Source: Gracilaria gracilis (lineage: Eukaryota; Rhodophyta; Florideophyceae; Gracilariales; Gracilariaceae). From it: a DNA stretch of 64,000 nucleotides. Positions 50,886-63,113 of this stretch are shown here, piece after piece. Both the position numbers and the translations under genes were made by a program. Position 1 is the stretch's first letter. The number at the start of each line of letters is the position of its first letter. Location: NCBI GenBank assembly GCA_030374805.1, contig JARGSG010000195.1:868001-932000 (forward strand), in the 5' to 3' direction. Below the pieces are notes generated by a model, which was not told the origin of the DNA, ran no database searches, and saw nothing but the letters and a program-made list of their open reading frames with translations.

Positions 50886-52349
50886 GTGCCATGCCCATTA
50901 CGATCAGTGCCACACACTTCCACACAGCCTGCATCCACCATGACCGATCAAACGCAATCATGGGTATCAGGCACACCTCCGCTGCCTGCAAAGGATCTAG
51001 AACTAAGATCACTCGCGCCCTTGGCAGAACATGATCTCAACAACATTGCACTTGATGGTATTCCCACTGACGGCTGCGATCCTCAGGTTTTGACGCAAAT
51101 CGACTGCACTTTCCCTGTCGATCTTAATCCTATCGCAACCTACCTTGCCCCGTCGGAAACCGAGCAGCAACGCTCTGCGCAACAGACACACTCCAATGCC
51201 GCAAAGGCCTGCATGGGACTTCAACTTCTCGTTGATACAAAGCGCAACAACCGCACCGCCCTAAAGTCTCTTTGCGCCTTCTGCGGCGCAGGGTTCGAAA
51301 AGGTAAATGGGGCTCTCCAGAGGACACCACAACCAAACGAAGACGCTAATACCGCACTATTTGCAAAAGGACGTTGCATTTTGTTTGGGGACGACAACGG
51401 CGGAGCCTTGCCGCATAGGTACAGTGAATGGACTGATGCACCGTTACGCCGAATAAGGTATTACTTAATTGAGTTCGCTGTCAATTACCGTAAGAGCGAT
51501 GGTGGAGACATCTCCCCACCACTATGAAGACCTATGTGTTGTCAATTCAGCGCGCATTTCGCATGGACTGGGAGTACAGGCTTTCATTGTTCGAAGGACT
51601 AGTTTTCGCCTGCCCTAAGGATGGGTTCATGGCGGTATGAGACAACAAAGAAATGCAGCTGCAACGGCAGGGCAATCACGTATCGCACGATAATCCGCCA
51701 ACGAAGGAAGATATGCCAAAACTCTACAATTCAAGGTCGCTTTCGAAGGATACACCGTCAGGGTTTCAGGCCAGAATGGTTTTTAATCTGGGTATACTCA
51801 CAGCAATGCGGACTAGCGCTCTACACTCTTTGACTAGGTCGCAGTTCACCAAAGTGGTGCGCAATAATCAGATCGTAGGGCTCATTACTGGTGCTGTCGG
51901 ATGCAATAATGGCTCTTGTAAGACGTTGAAAGGGGGCTGGAAAGCCATAGGACAAGACCCCCCGACGATATAAACTATGGTGGATTTCTAAATTTTTTTG
52001 AGGACTTGGACACCTATCTACAGATGTGGGACAATTTGTCTGCTGGGACGGACAGGTTTTTTTAGCGATCAATGTGAGAGCAAGAGCAGTACATTTCTTT
52101 TTTAAGTGGCAGCATTTAGGGAAGAACTCCTTTTCAAGGATTGTGAGAGCTGTGTGTATGAAGGAGGGAGTGACAGGAATGGGTTCTAAGTACTGACCTA
52201 CAACGCATTCGTGGCGTGCTACACTGTCCTCGTTACTGATCGAGGCTGGTCACGCTGATTCTGCCGTCGCTAAGCGCACTGGCCATCGTGATTTGCGATC
52301 TCTCAAAAGCTACCAACACATTCAGGGGGCGGAAGGCGCACAGCAGTAA
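50886..52349 (+). pseudogene. Crypton-like tyrosine recombinase remnant
   Basis: Pieces in at least three frames. The first piece (to 51527) carries an N-terminal CAFCGAGFEKV Cys pair. A second begins at 51524 (MKTYVLSIQRAFRM) with one TGA. It continues as PPTKEDMPKLYNS, then GFQARMVFNLGILTAMRTSALHSL; the R in AMRTSAL is the likely first catalytic arginine. After a gap, 52200-52349 encodes HSWRATLSSLLIEAGHADSA, then VAKRTGHRDLRSLKSYQHIQG. It holds the H-x-x-R-type, RTGH and SYQ blocks, the Tyr being the nucleophile. These match the YR/DUF3504-type domain of Cryptons and related host genes. Frame breaks and stops show it is dead. Element ends were not found. Confidence 0.6.
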
Positions 52350-52948
52350 CGCCACATATTCGGTTTGGAGTCGGAATCGCCGCGAAAGCATCTTCGTGGC
52401 AATGATGTGCAACCGCACGAACGCGGTGCTGACAGTACTTCTTTTCCAACCCACAAAGACGGCGTGGAATCGAATGGTGATTGTGGAGATATTGAGTCCT
52501 GGCGAAGAACTCTGTCACCAATCAGCACAGTGAGCGGAGGTGTGGTGAACTTCACGGTCAATTACTACACCTCAAAGAAAAAAAATTAAAAATCTATCTT
52601 TTTGAGGGAAGACTTCGAAGTTTTCCCTCCGTTCGCCTCAAGTTTCACTCGCAGCCAGTTGACAATGACATTTGTACGTCAATCTCCTCTCCGTTTCGGT
52701 GACTACGGCAAACCCAATACAAGAATCAATTATCTACTCCTTTTAAATCATCTTTAATCGTTCGCACTTCATTCAAAGACTGAATTCTAAATAGTTTGCA
52801 TGGCCTGTAGCACCTTCTTCTCCTCATCACTCAAAACACTTGCAATGTTCACAGAGCTTAGAATTCCAGTAGCATAATCCGGAAAAGACGAGAATACATA
52901 ATCCTCACCACCATTTTGTCTCTCTTGCAAATTATTGATGACTAAGAC
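52350..52948. other. Spacer, no gene
   Basis: Contains a short imperfect hairpin near 52590-52630 (TTTTGAGGGAAGACTTCGAAGTTTTCCCTC) and no supported coding sequence. Confidence 0.35.
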
Positions 52949-53785
52949 CTATTTTGCCCATAAAAATAAGTGAGATCGATTCAAAACTTTCCACGTCACA
53001 TTTCCAAATGCTTGTAACGCTTTTTGTATCTACAAAATTGAATATAATCGTTATATATGATTCACGTATTTGATTAGTTGCGAATTGTACATACCTTGAG
53101 AGAAACAAACCCTAAAGAAAACACGCTTATTTGCAAAGGATTCAAATCCAAGAGATTTTCATCCAAATGAGAAAGAAAAGAACTTATGTTGTGATCCTTC
53201 AAACTGTTTCTTAAAGTCTTTGCAGTAGAAGGTCCTTCACTAATTCCAGCATGAAATGCTGCACACCATGCGTCCTTGAAATCTTCGTTCAATTGGTGCT
53301 CATTTGTCGCCAAGAATTTTAGAGCAAATTCATTTTTCAAGGTCAAACTCGTTTTAGATTTGAAGTTCAACGAGCATGAAGCTGTTGTAGCTCCGCAAAA
53401 CGCTGGAAACTAAAACCCAAATGTGCTTTAGTACACAAAATATAGAATTGTGGTTCCAAGATTTTAGACGTACCATCATTTTCCTAATATTCTTATGTAA
53501 ACCACTCTCAGCACGAGAGGCAAAGGTTGCAACAGTGACCTCGACATCTTTTTTCTTCCTCTGCACTAAAACGTTTGAGCTCAACAAAGTCTGGGCCTGT
53601 TCCGCACCCTCAATTATACGAGCACCTCGTAAAACCCAACACTTTTCCATGTCTTCCTCATCGGCATCAGGCCCTGCCAGTAAAACTGGATCAATCTCTG
53701 CCGAAATGTTGAAAACCTGCTCGCTGCGGCTTGGATCCAAAAATTCTATCCAGCACATGTACCGAACAAATTCCTTTAGCGGCAT
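52949..53785 (-). CDS. Uncharacterised gene with three exons
   Basis: Minus-strand exons 53474-53785, 53095-53409 and 52949-53029 splice in phase 0 to 235 residues. Intron 1 (53410-53473, 64 bp) begins GTACGT, contains TACTAAAG and ends TTTTAG. Intron 2 (53030-53094, 65 bp) begins GTATGT and ends TTGTAG. The product begins MPLKEFVRYMCWIEFLDPS at an ATG at 53785. It contains an acidic segment (GPDADEEDMEKCW) and a helical middle part (NEFALKFLATNEHQLNEDFKDAWCAAFHAG). No family is recognised. It may be incomplete: an exon upstream or after AATAG-GTCTTAG cannot be excluded. The region is AT-rich, unlike the gene island at the left. Confidence 0.45.
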
Positions 53786-54638
53786 AAGAAAAAGTTAGAA
53801 TTCGATATGAATACAAAGCTTTAGCTTTTGCATTATACGTATATGCAATATGTTTGCTCTCTGATATCCCTAATGCCAAGATTTAATGAACACTATAGTG
53901 ATTATTATTTCCAAAAGCTTTGCAGTTCGCCATTTTTAAATTTTTATAAGAAATCTGGAAAAATTAAGTGCATTACACGTTTTGGTATGAACTATAATAC
54001 AAATTATTTACAGCATAGAGTTTGCTCTCAAGTTTAACGATTGTCTTTTATAGCTCTAAATCGTCTAATTTGTTGTTGGAGCCGTAGTTACCTGATTCAA
54101 TAGACCTCCTGCTCTGTTAGAGGCCAATCTGGCAGAGTAGAAGGAATATGCAGCTGTAGTATACCGAATATTCATTCATCTCAATCAGTACGTAGATCTA
54201 TCCCACGACGCACGATAACAATGTTAGCGTACAAAAGAACCGCCTGACAATGCACACCAGATTGCAAGCAATGCGGTTCTATGAATACAACAATGTCGTC
54301 TTTATCAAGAAAACAGTATATCTACAACGAGAAGGCTTGATTTCTGAAGTAATACGTAGTTTCTTCACAAACCATATAGCGCCATCTGTCCAATTCAACT
54401 AATTCAACGACAATAGATACCCAAAACCTTCTGAACCCTTAGGCCGTGGATAACGCTTTAGAATTGCTAACGGAATTAGAAATAAATCATCAAAATGAAT
54501 TAGAAAAATACAATAAAACGAAGGACGTTATGGAATCAGATGATGACGGCGAATAAATATCGCCCTACTAGGATTCTTTCTAGCACCGTCGCGGATCCAA
54601 GACAATTATGAGCCTTACAAGTTTTACCGCAAAAGAAT
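53786..54638. other. AT-rich spacer
   Basis: No supported gene. Possibly the 5' region of the Harbinger-like element that follows. Confidence 0.35.
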
Positions 54639-55688
54639 TTGATAATATATGGGACTGCTTTAAACCTCGCGTTGAAAGCTCCTGGAACAAAGGACGTGGA
54701 AAAATATGAAACTCAACCCAGGGATATATTATTTATGTGTCTTACTACATTCAAGCATGGAGGACAGCGAGATTTGTTGGGAAGAATTTTCACTATCAAC
54801 GGAAATACTTTCGAACGAATGATTACAAAATTTATTTACATGCTTTCAGAGGCTGTATATGATGCATATGTTGACGAAATATAATCTGACTGGCCGCTAT
54901 CGAGAATTGTGGAGGGGAAAAAATTTTAAACACTAGAAATACGCTAGATACGCGACAGACGTAATGTTTCAGCAGTCGAATCGCCCCAGTGACAATCTTC
55001 AAGAAGCGAAGAAGTATTTTAGTGGGAAGCATAAATTATATGGGTACAAAACCGAGGTGTCTGTTTTACCAAATGAAATGGCCGTTAAGTTTTCTAACAA
55101 CTACCCTGGGTTAAAAGCCGATAAAGGAATACTTATGGAAATTTTGGCATTCCATAAAAAAGCTCTAAGAAAAAGGAGGAGGAAAAATATAAATTCTCGG
55201 ATGTGGGAGAACTCAGCGATGAATATGAATATCTCTGGGCAGTCCTTGTCGACAAAAGATACCAAGGAATTTCGGAAAAAATTCGGGGTATACATCCATC
55301 TAGAAAACCGCAACATGGGTTTCTTTCTGTTTCGGAACAAAGCCAAAATAGAAAGATAGAATCAGATCCTGTAATTGTAGAGAACTATTTTGGACGAATG
55401 GCTACATTGTGGGCTTTTTTTGGGAAGAAATATAGGTGGAGTGAGGAGAATTATGATACTTTTTTTGCGTTTGGGCTATCGCTGACAAATATGCATGTCA
55501 AATTGTATCCGCTAAGAGCAGAGAATGGTGAAAAATATAATCAGCTCGTCAATCGCCTCTATTTTTTTGGAGAAAATATTTCCACTAAGCGCAAGGAGGC
55601 GCAAAAACGATACAGGGAGAAAAAGCGCCGTCGGTTGGACTCGAAATTTGGCCATATAGAAATAGAAGATGAGACCGTAGAACCCTGA
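54639..55688 (+). pseudogene. Harbinger-like (DDE_Tnp_4) transposase remnant
   Basis: Three overlapping or adjacent frames together form one degraded gene. The first (54639-54884) has RDILFMCLTTFKHGGQRDLLG and NTFERMITKFIYML. Stops follow, then ATDVMFQQSNRP with the first aspartate. Next come KKYFSGKHKLYGYKTEVSVL, the frame change near 55200 and WAVLVDKRYQGISEKIRGI. The remainder has ENYFGRMATLWAFFGKKYRW and a basic tail (KRYREKKRRRLDSKFG). The block order matches PIF/Harbinger-type transposases of algae and oomycetes. At least two frameshifts and two stops make it non-functional. Terminal repeats were not identified. Confidence 0.6.
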
Positions 55689-57055
55689 CGTTTTTTATGG
55701 ATTTTCTTTGTTTCTGCTCTGTTTGTTAATCTTTGTTCTATTGCTGTCTATTTTTTTATTTCTCTGCAGTTTCTCTTGGTTTGTCTGGGAGTATGCTTTT
55801 GCGTTTTAGCTACATAGCTCGCTATCGTTCCGAAGATTTACTTATCTCTCTCGGAGAAGATAGTTTCTCCCAAGGTATCCATTAACAGCCTACAAGATCT
55901 AACGGATACTAGTGCAGCTGTAAATATAGAATTTTTTTCTAGACATTTTACTCAAAAAATCAGTAATCTGTGATCTAAATACGGTTTTACTACTCTTCAG
56001 GAGCTCTTGAACTTACACAGCACCCATCACATTCCAAAAAGATAAATAGAAGACTTTGAGAAAATATAAAGGATTAGTTTAGCAAATATTAGACTGTCAA
56101 AAATCCACTTCTTGCGCTCTATTGATCGCTATACTGATCATTAAAGCCAAAAAATAAAACTGTCTGAAACCGCTATTGATCACTATAGTGATCAATAGCG
56201 GCATTAGGAATATAGGGTGGTGAAGTGCAACGCCCTCCTTGAGGGATTCCCGCCACTTAGTTATTTTCCGACATGTCATCTATGTTAATTATGACTACAC
56301 ACGATGGCCACGTTGGTGGATGGGACACGTGGGCCACGGCAGAGTCCAGGAGGTTGGCAAAGCATTGCTGGTAATTCTGCACCCTTTATGGGAGTATTCT
56401 AGATTATTATAGTATTTGCCGTACAGTACGGGAGGTTAGCTACACACTATATAATGTTGGGGCCACTGGGCCCCGCCACTAAGTAAATCTCCTCAACCAC
56501 GGTTGGCTCTAGACTTTTCGCCTTCGGCGGTATTCAACTCCTCCTCGGAGGGATATCCCGTAGCATACGTGCCGCCTATCCGCCCTGCGTCAACCAAGCG
56601 AGCCGAATTGTGGGAGTATTACACCGCTATTTGTCGCGTTCGCCTTGTATAAGGATTTACCCGGCTTTGCAGTCTCTCGCCGTTACTCTCGTGACTTCCC
56701 CTTTCTCTTTTCTCCTTTTTCGGTTTGTTCTTCGCAACCCGCGGCTCGTGCTGACACCTGTCTACTTGCCACCCCTGTGGAACACCGCCTCATCTATGGA
56801 TACGATCGCTCCGTTTACAAGGATTCAAGCTTCTGGCTTACCTTCCTACGCCTGGCGTGAAGGGTGGCCTTGGCCTTACAAGCCGACTCCGTCGTGTCAT
56901 CCCTGGATGGGCTTTGCTACTGTGCTGCCTCGCCTGAAGAAGATCCCGAACGTCTTCGTGGTTCATTCTCCATCGGGGCATTGCACGACAGGTGGGAAAT
57001 TAGTTAATGTTAGCACGCTGATACTTCCCTCTTGGAAAAGAACTAAGAATCTTAC
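55689..57055. other. Mostly empty spacer
   Basis: The left half is AT-rich, the right half (from about 56450) GC-richer. A short open frame (56610-57083) begins with a non-ATG codon and shows no motif. The sequence TGTTGGGGCCACTGGG near 56454 could be the edge of another repeat, but no partner copy lies in the window. Confidence 0.35.
56170..56201. repeat. Perfect 32-bp palindrome
   Basis: Centred on CACTATAGTG with arms CCGCTATTGAT / ATCAATAGCGG. A diverged version (CTATTGATCGCTATACTGAT) lies about 50 bp upstream. Confidence 0.85.
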
Positions 57056-57682
57056 CTCCATTGTCGTTTCAACGAAATCTTGAGGTTGTTCTACGAGAGA
57101 TTTAGTTTGCTGTTGAAGGGCAGAAACAACCTGGCCTTTCATGGACTTAATTTGTCTCACAATATCATCGGCAGGGCGTTTGGTTTCAATGCGACTCCTC
57201 TCAAACTGATCGACAGTTCGTTGATTACACTCACCCAACGCCTTAATAAGGTTTGCGATCCCTTTCGTAAGTAGTTCAAAGTTTTTTTGAGATTGAGAGG
57301 TCAACGTATACAAAGCTTCCGTTGCTGTACTCTTCTTCTGAATGTCGCGACAGGATTGAACGTTCGGTGCATCGGTTCGCAGAGATTGAACGACGGATTG
57401 TTGTGGGCATGGCTGCTGAGCATTTCGGTCAGTATCGTTTGTTTGAGCGTGCTCACACGTGTTCGCATTTCCAGGATGTACAGGTCGGGAAATGGATGAA
57501 AGTTGTAGTATAGTGGGCCCGAGTTGGTGCGTTGTGTACCCGATTGGCCGTTCACGTACAAAGGGGTAGTGCACGGTGCACCGGTGCGGTGGCACCGCCA
57601 CGTGTACGAATTGGTGGCCGAGTGCCAGAACGGGTTGGCACAGCGTACGAGTGGGACACGTGTGCAGTCTGCATAGTGACAA
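57056..57682 (-). CDS. Possible exon of a coiled-coil protein
   Basis: A minus-strand frame of about 200 codons whose 3' half is a long amphipathic helix (LTSQSQKNFELLTKGIANLI, IETKRPADDIVRQIKSMKG, ALQQQTKSLVEQPQDFVETT). It ends at a good splice donor, GAG-GTAAGA (57055). No ATG opens the frame. It resembles the C-terminal coil often found in transposon-derived myb/SANT-like proteins, but that is weak. It may also be spurious. Confidence 0.25.
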
Positions 57683-58379
57683 TGCAAACTATACCGATCT
57701 TACAGTACTCAGTAGGGGGCCGAGACCCGATATTTAGTTGTAGCTCGGATCTCCCGAGGCCCCAATCGTAAACGAGAAGCATCTTCTGCCGAACGTTTTC
57801 TTCGTTAGTTTGCACTTACGATAGACCGCACGGTATATCTTACTAAGGTTTCTCAGACCGTTCGTACCCTTTTGCGCGCCCCTGTACGCGCTTGATGATA
57901 CTGACCGTCCACTCTCCCTTCGACCGCCCGGTGCTTCCGCCCTTCTTAACCGTTCGGACTCATTACAGTCACACGACTGTACGCTGCCGCCGCTCCCGTC
58001 TCAAGACCGCTTCGGACTCCATCCCTTTCTGTGCATTATACCACAAAAGTCGTGGAAGTGGTGCGTTTTCTGTCATTATTTGCTCCGAGCTGTCTTCTGG
58101 GTTGTCTGTCGTAGTCGCGAACGTACGCGGAAGCCTTTGTCGGGACTTCTGAACTCGTCCCCTTGCGATCTTGGACTGCGATCCGCGGACCATAACGGAG
58201 TTGCCAGAACATGGTGCTTTTCCGGGAAGAAGAGACCCACAGGCCTTATAAAGAGTACGTGGGGGTACGGAGCAGCTGTGATTATAACTTACCGTTTTGG
58301 TTCACTTTTGAAATGCGATAGTCACTTTGGTTTTTCCTTCAGATCTCATGTATTTAGGTATGTGTGAGTGTTTCCATTC
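57683..58379. other. Spacer upstream of zinc-finger transposase
   Basis: No supported gene. A GTATGT donor-like site at 58357 after TATTTAG leaves open an upstream non-coding or short coding exon of the gene starting at 58380. Confidence 0.3.
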
Positions 58380-61164
58380 ATGAACCGTTCAATATCCATC
58401 CACATCTGTCTCAGTTGCGTCAATAGGGTCGTGATGAATACATATCCAATCTGTTCACGTACTTATGTTGATAGAGTTAATCTTCACCGTCACATTCAAA
58501 AATCTCATCCCAAGTGGAGGAAGGTTGGCCCACTTGAATCCAATTTGAGGCAGTCTTCTGAAGCTCTTCAAAACAAAATTGGGGACACCTCTGGGCAGCA
58601 ACCTAATGAAGATTCTAGAGAGAATTTCGTGCTTGACAATGGGCGCGAGGATATGAACCGGTCACTCGTATGCAACGAATTAGAAGCACGTCCAACCCAA
58701 GAGGTCTTCACATTTTTCAAAGACTACAATGACTCAGCCAAGCCCATCTATTCGCAGATAAACGCCCCCGTCCCCAAATCAAGCGAACTCCATCCGTGGT
58801 GTCAAGAAGTTGTGGTGCACTGCAACACAGAACAGCTCACACTTGGCAAAACTGGAAAGGAGGTAGAGATGATACTACGACTTGAGAGTCACCTTGAAGA
58901 GCAAAACCGACATATCACAAACCTGTTTGGTTCTAGCCATTCCTTCGTATCGTATGTGGAGCGTGTGAGGAGGTGGACTGTCCACGAAGAAGGATGGAAA
59001 ACCGTCTCGATTGAGACATCTTTTGGTAGAAACGAAACTGGTTGTTTTCGATCTTCTCTAGAACTGATGACTGAAGAAGTTGAAGGAGCCGGAGGAGGTG
59101 AAAGTATTCAACCGCTCGTCGAACACAAAGTAGATAATCAGCGAAAGTTTTCCGCTCCATGGGACTCGATGATGATGGCCCGCTACGCGGGAAATGCAGG
59201 CGAGCACGAAAAAATTGCTGGTATCGACGTGTATTGCGATGGAATCATCCTTTCAAATTCTGGGTCCCAGAGTGTCAGTACTCTTCGCGTGCGTTTCGAA
59301 AATCTTAAGGGACGTTCGAATGAGTGGCATGAAGTAAAAATTGCGCAATTCGTAGATGCAAATGGTACACAGCCATCTAATCTAGAGCTTAAGAGAGAGC
59401 CGCTCCAGCTTTTTCAACAATTCTTGTTCGTGGCTCTCGAAGACGTCATTGATGCTTCAAAGGCGGGTATTGTTCTCCAGGACACCGTACTGGTTCCAAG
59501 ACTATGCATGATTGTTGCAGACCAGCCGCAAGAACGGGCCTTTTTCTGCCTGAAAAATGCCAGCAGTTTCAAAGACTGTTCAATTTGCGAGATGCAATTC
59601 AAGAACTGTCCACATGATTCCAAACTCGATGATTCCAAAGTAGTCAGTCAAAAGTGCACGACGGAAGCCTCACCCCGAGATGTTGTAAAAACAAAGAAGT
59701 ACCAAATCATGACGGCAAAGCGGAGACTGGTAAACGCAGAACCGACTAGACTTCTTAATCAAGAACAGAAGGAGAGTCTGGAAGAGGTGAGGATATACTT
59801 GTTTCAACATAGTTCTCATGAGTATCCGCCCACATTGGCCGCCATCAGAGGGCTCAGATCTTTTCCATTTCTTCTATACAGCACCATCGCATTTGACACA
59901 TTGCACGTTATGGATCTTGGTATATATCGCATTCTTCCTGACATAGTTGGGAAAGTGCTCGGCCAGGACCGTAGGTGTGTGTATAGTGCGACTACTAGTC
60001 CTTAGTAAGGCTATGACAATTGCCAATCAACCAATAATAGACATTGCCCAATCTTGTCGAATTCCTAAGGTAGTACCGTTCGTTGTTAACCAATGTGAAA
60101 AGCTAGCCAGAATGAGCGGTGCCATTCGGCGACTTCAATGCCCTTTCTTATGGGTTGCACTGATGGGAATATCGAATCGCGTTCCGGACGAAGGCCCACT
60201 TGTACAAGCCGGCCTCCAAGCGGCTTCGGTGTACAAACAGATGCTTGGTGTTAACCTAACCCCTGAAAAATCGGAAAGAATGCCCTTAGAGACTGAAAGT
60301 TTCCAGAAACAATTTTTTGAGCTTGGTTTGTCGCTTGCGCAGAATCTCTGCGTTAAAATCAATAAGAAGATCCATCGTTTGATGAGGCACGTAAAGAACT
60401 ATCTTATCAATTTTGGGTGCATCCGAAGAGGGGCTACGGATAGAAATAAATCTATGCACAGGATGACAAAGAATGCATACAGGTCATCAAACAGGCACTG
60501 TCTTAAAATTGCAGCTCAGCTTTTGTCTACTCGGTGTTCGCTTCGACCCCAACAATATACAGATATAAGTCTTCATGACCGTAGCAGTTCATTTTCAGGT
60601 TCCCGACTACTAACCGTGGCACCCCAAATCCCGGCAGACAATCGCAATTATTTTCCATGTGCTGATGTAAACCATCTCGACGAAAATGAAATTCTGTGCC
60701 GTGAAATTAATGTCCGACTTAAAAGCTGTTCCTGCCCGGAGGACGCGACCACCATTGTGTCTTGTACGACTTACCAATCTGATTGAGTGTACTACTTACG
60801 CTAGAGGCATGAAGCCCCAATTTTCATTTAGTACAAATGGCGTCAAGACAACAATTCTGCACTTGTGAAACACGTTTTCGGGGCTGTGGATGAAGTCCGT
60901 GGACGCCGTCGCCGTGATGCCATCAAATATATGCAAGGTAACAAGGAACATATCGGTTTGGTTGAAGCAACAATTGTAGTATTGCAGATGAAACATATCT
61001 GTGATTTTTTGGTACGGAAATTGACGGAGACTGAACCGGACAAAGGAAACAAGAACGTAATTATTTTGCACCATAATCGAAGGTACAAGTACGTTATTGG
61101 GAGAAACGAAGATGTCGAGGTCGTGTGCATTCCTCTTCGGTCTGTAATGAGCCTCCCGTTATAG
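58380..61164 (+). pseudogene. Zinc-finger Plavaka/Tnp2-like transposase
   Basis: Three consecutive plus-strand frames (58380-60005, to 60786, and 60865-61164). The first starts at an ATG at 58380 and has a C2H2-like finger, YPICSRTYVDRVNLHRHIQKSH, in which the first cysteine is tyrosine. The middle has GIDVYCDGIILSNSGSQSV and LHVMDLGIYRILPDIVGKVL, resembling the Tnp2-type core of fungal Plavaka and CACTA transposases. A 70-bp intron (59971-60040, GTAGGT...AATAG, phase 1) would join frames 1 and 2. No in-phase join to the third piece (KHVFGAVDEVRGRRRRDAIKYM) was found. It could be a multi-exon gene rather than a pseudogene. Family assignment is from motif memory only. Confidence 0.4.
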
Positions 61165-61719
61165 TAGTGAACAAATTCTGATTAAGTAGAAAGCATGGGG
61201 CGACTTTCCGATTGTCACAAGTTGCGGAAACCAAAGACGAAGGAAAAATGTTAAGATTCTTTGAAGTAGAGGCCGCAAAATTCACATCCTATGCCGATTC
61301 GTTCTGCTGATTGAATAGATCCCCAAAATGCTCCAATTACCGCTTTCAAGAGTTATGCCAGAATGCGAAAAAGGATTAATAACTTTCTCACCATGTATTG
61401 ACATATTGTACAGTTGCGTACGTGTACAAATTTGTAGTTGCTACGAGAGTGTGGGAATCCCTTGATGCCTATTTTGGATATTTAGAACGCACAAGAACCG
61501 CCAAGGATGCTGTGCAAGTATTAAAATTGACAAAATAAAAGAGAGCGGAAGGCTTAGTGCTTCGTAGCAGTAATCGGTGAGAAAGCCAAGGAAACCCAAC
61601 CGTAATAGAAACCTCAATGTTCATAGGAAACTTCAGCAATAGAATTAGGCTTCACTGATTCCCTCTCCATGGAGAGAGTGGAAGAGAAGCTTACAAGAAA
61701 GTCTGTGCTCGCGTGCGCG
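61165..61719. other. Spacer, no gene
   Basis: Holds the presumed 3' end of the transposase-like gene. No other feature seen. Confidence 0.3.
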
Positions 61720-62025
61720 CTAATAGGACATCGGGATGGGGACGCTGTCTTCTTTGTCCAGCACGCTGATATCCCGCAGCACCGTCCTCCGCTCGCCGTT
61801 GTCGAGGTTACCCGTGACGGTCTCCATCTGCGGTAAGACTTCTGCCTTCTCGATGCGATGGTTCATATCCTGTTCCTTACGTAGCAGATTTGTCTTATTT
61901 ATAGTCGAGCTGCGTAACCACAGTGTTACCACAATTATCTCATCTTCGAAAACGTTCCAGGCTTTTCGCACATCAGATTTGGGGCGCAGATACTCGCGAA
62001 GAACAGACGCACGGTAATGATCAGT
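61720..62025 (-). CDS. Possible 3' exon, unknown protein
   Basis: A minus-strand frame of about 100 codons with a natural composition (EYLRPKSDVRKAWNVFEDEI, GNLDNGERRTVLRDISVLDK) ending at a stop at 61720. No ATG opens it; the frame begins after a TAA near 62030, so if real it is a terminal exon. No domain is recognised. Confidence 0.25.
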   Translation of the reverse strand, partial: TDHYRASVLREYLRPKSDVRKAWNVFEDEIIVVTLWLRSSTINKTNLLRKEQDMNHRIEKAEVLPQMETVTGNLDNGERRTVLRDISVLDKEDSVPIPMSY

Positions 62026-63113
62026 TTAGCATCGATAGTTCCCCAGTCATAATAGTCATTAGCGATGAATCGAAAACAACATGATGAGTGAACGTATGAT
62101 CTGCCTAATGGGCCTTAATTCTGGTGTATCGATTGCGTTTCTCTGTGGCCCAAGTGGTCAATATAGCTAGCCATCTCGTTGAAAAGGACTATTCCGTCGT
62201 AGTTTTGTTTTTGTGTATGGAGATCAAAATTTTATTTAGCACAATGAATGTATTGTGGCCAAGGAGTGAGCGCTGTGTGAGATGATTGATATAGAGCAAG
62301 GGATATAATGGAATTGAGAAAAAGTTCGATGAATGGAGAGGTTTGCGAAAGAAAGTCTTGAAGCGCTGAGTTGGGGCGTGCCAAGCTCGAGCATAGCACG
62401 TTACAAATTGCTGGAGGCCTCCACAGGGGCGGACGAGAAGGAACTGAGGCGTGTTCCAATGCAACTTGTAAGCTCGGGTTTGGGTCATGCCACCCTCAAG
62501 CGCGGCATGACCCAAAACGCTGGAGTCATTTGGAGTGAACTTACTCGGGCGTGGGCGGCGCTAGCTTTTATAGGCGTTGAGCGCCCAAGATTTGGGGCCT
62601 CTGCTGACTGTCACCCACCTGGTGCCATTGTCACTCTTCTGCGTCTGGTGAAAACTACATATGGCACGTGTCCGATGACTTCGGCACTCTGTGCGCGTGC
62701 CAAGTATCAAAGATTCTTCTGCTGATGATCTCAGCCAGATGGAATGAAACGGCGGCACCAACACGGTACTGGTGAGCGCCGAAAACACAAATAAGTGGAA
62801 CGCACGTGTGGCCGGCGTGCCAAAGGCGCGCGCAAAGATGCATGGCACGGTGAGCAATTCGGCCAACCTAACCATCGCATCATCGAAATTTAGATAACTC
62901 GAAAAAGTTTAGAGCGGTTCAACCCCTGATGCTTTGCGATACATCACTCCGAGCGTCGGCAACCACTAAATCGTAAACATTTAGAGAACGGTATAAAACA
63001 GTCGGTACTCACACAAAGCCATTGAAAAGGTATGATAAACACAAGCAACGAAGTTTATTTATATCTACGAAATTTTATAACAGCAAACGCAGTAAATTCT
63101 AATTAACTTCGAC
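62026..63113. other. Spacer with hairpin
   Basis: About 1.1 kb without a supported gene. Several open frames overlap each other on both strands between 62190 and 62880, none with a motif. Confidence 0.35.
62481..62514. repeat. 11-bp perfect stem hairpin
   Basis: TGGGTCATGCC and GGCATGACCCA flank a 12-nt loop. No coding role is evident. Confidence 0.7.

Noticed and set aside
53468-53798. Plus-strand open frame at 53421-53798
   Set aside because: Antisense to a gene with two well-formed introns on the minus strand; it starts at a non-ATG codon.
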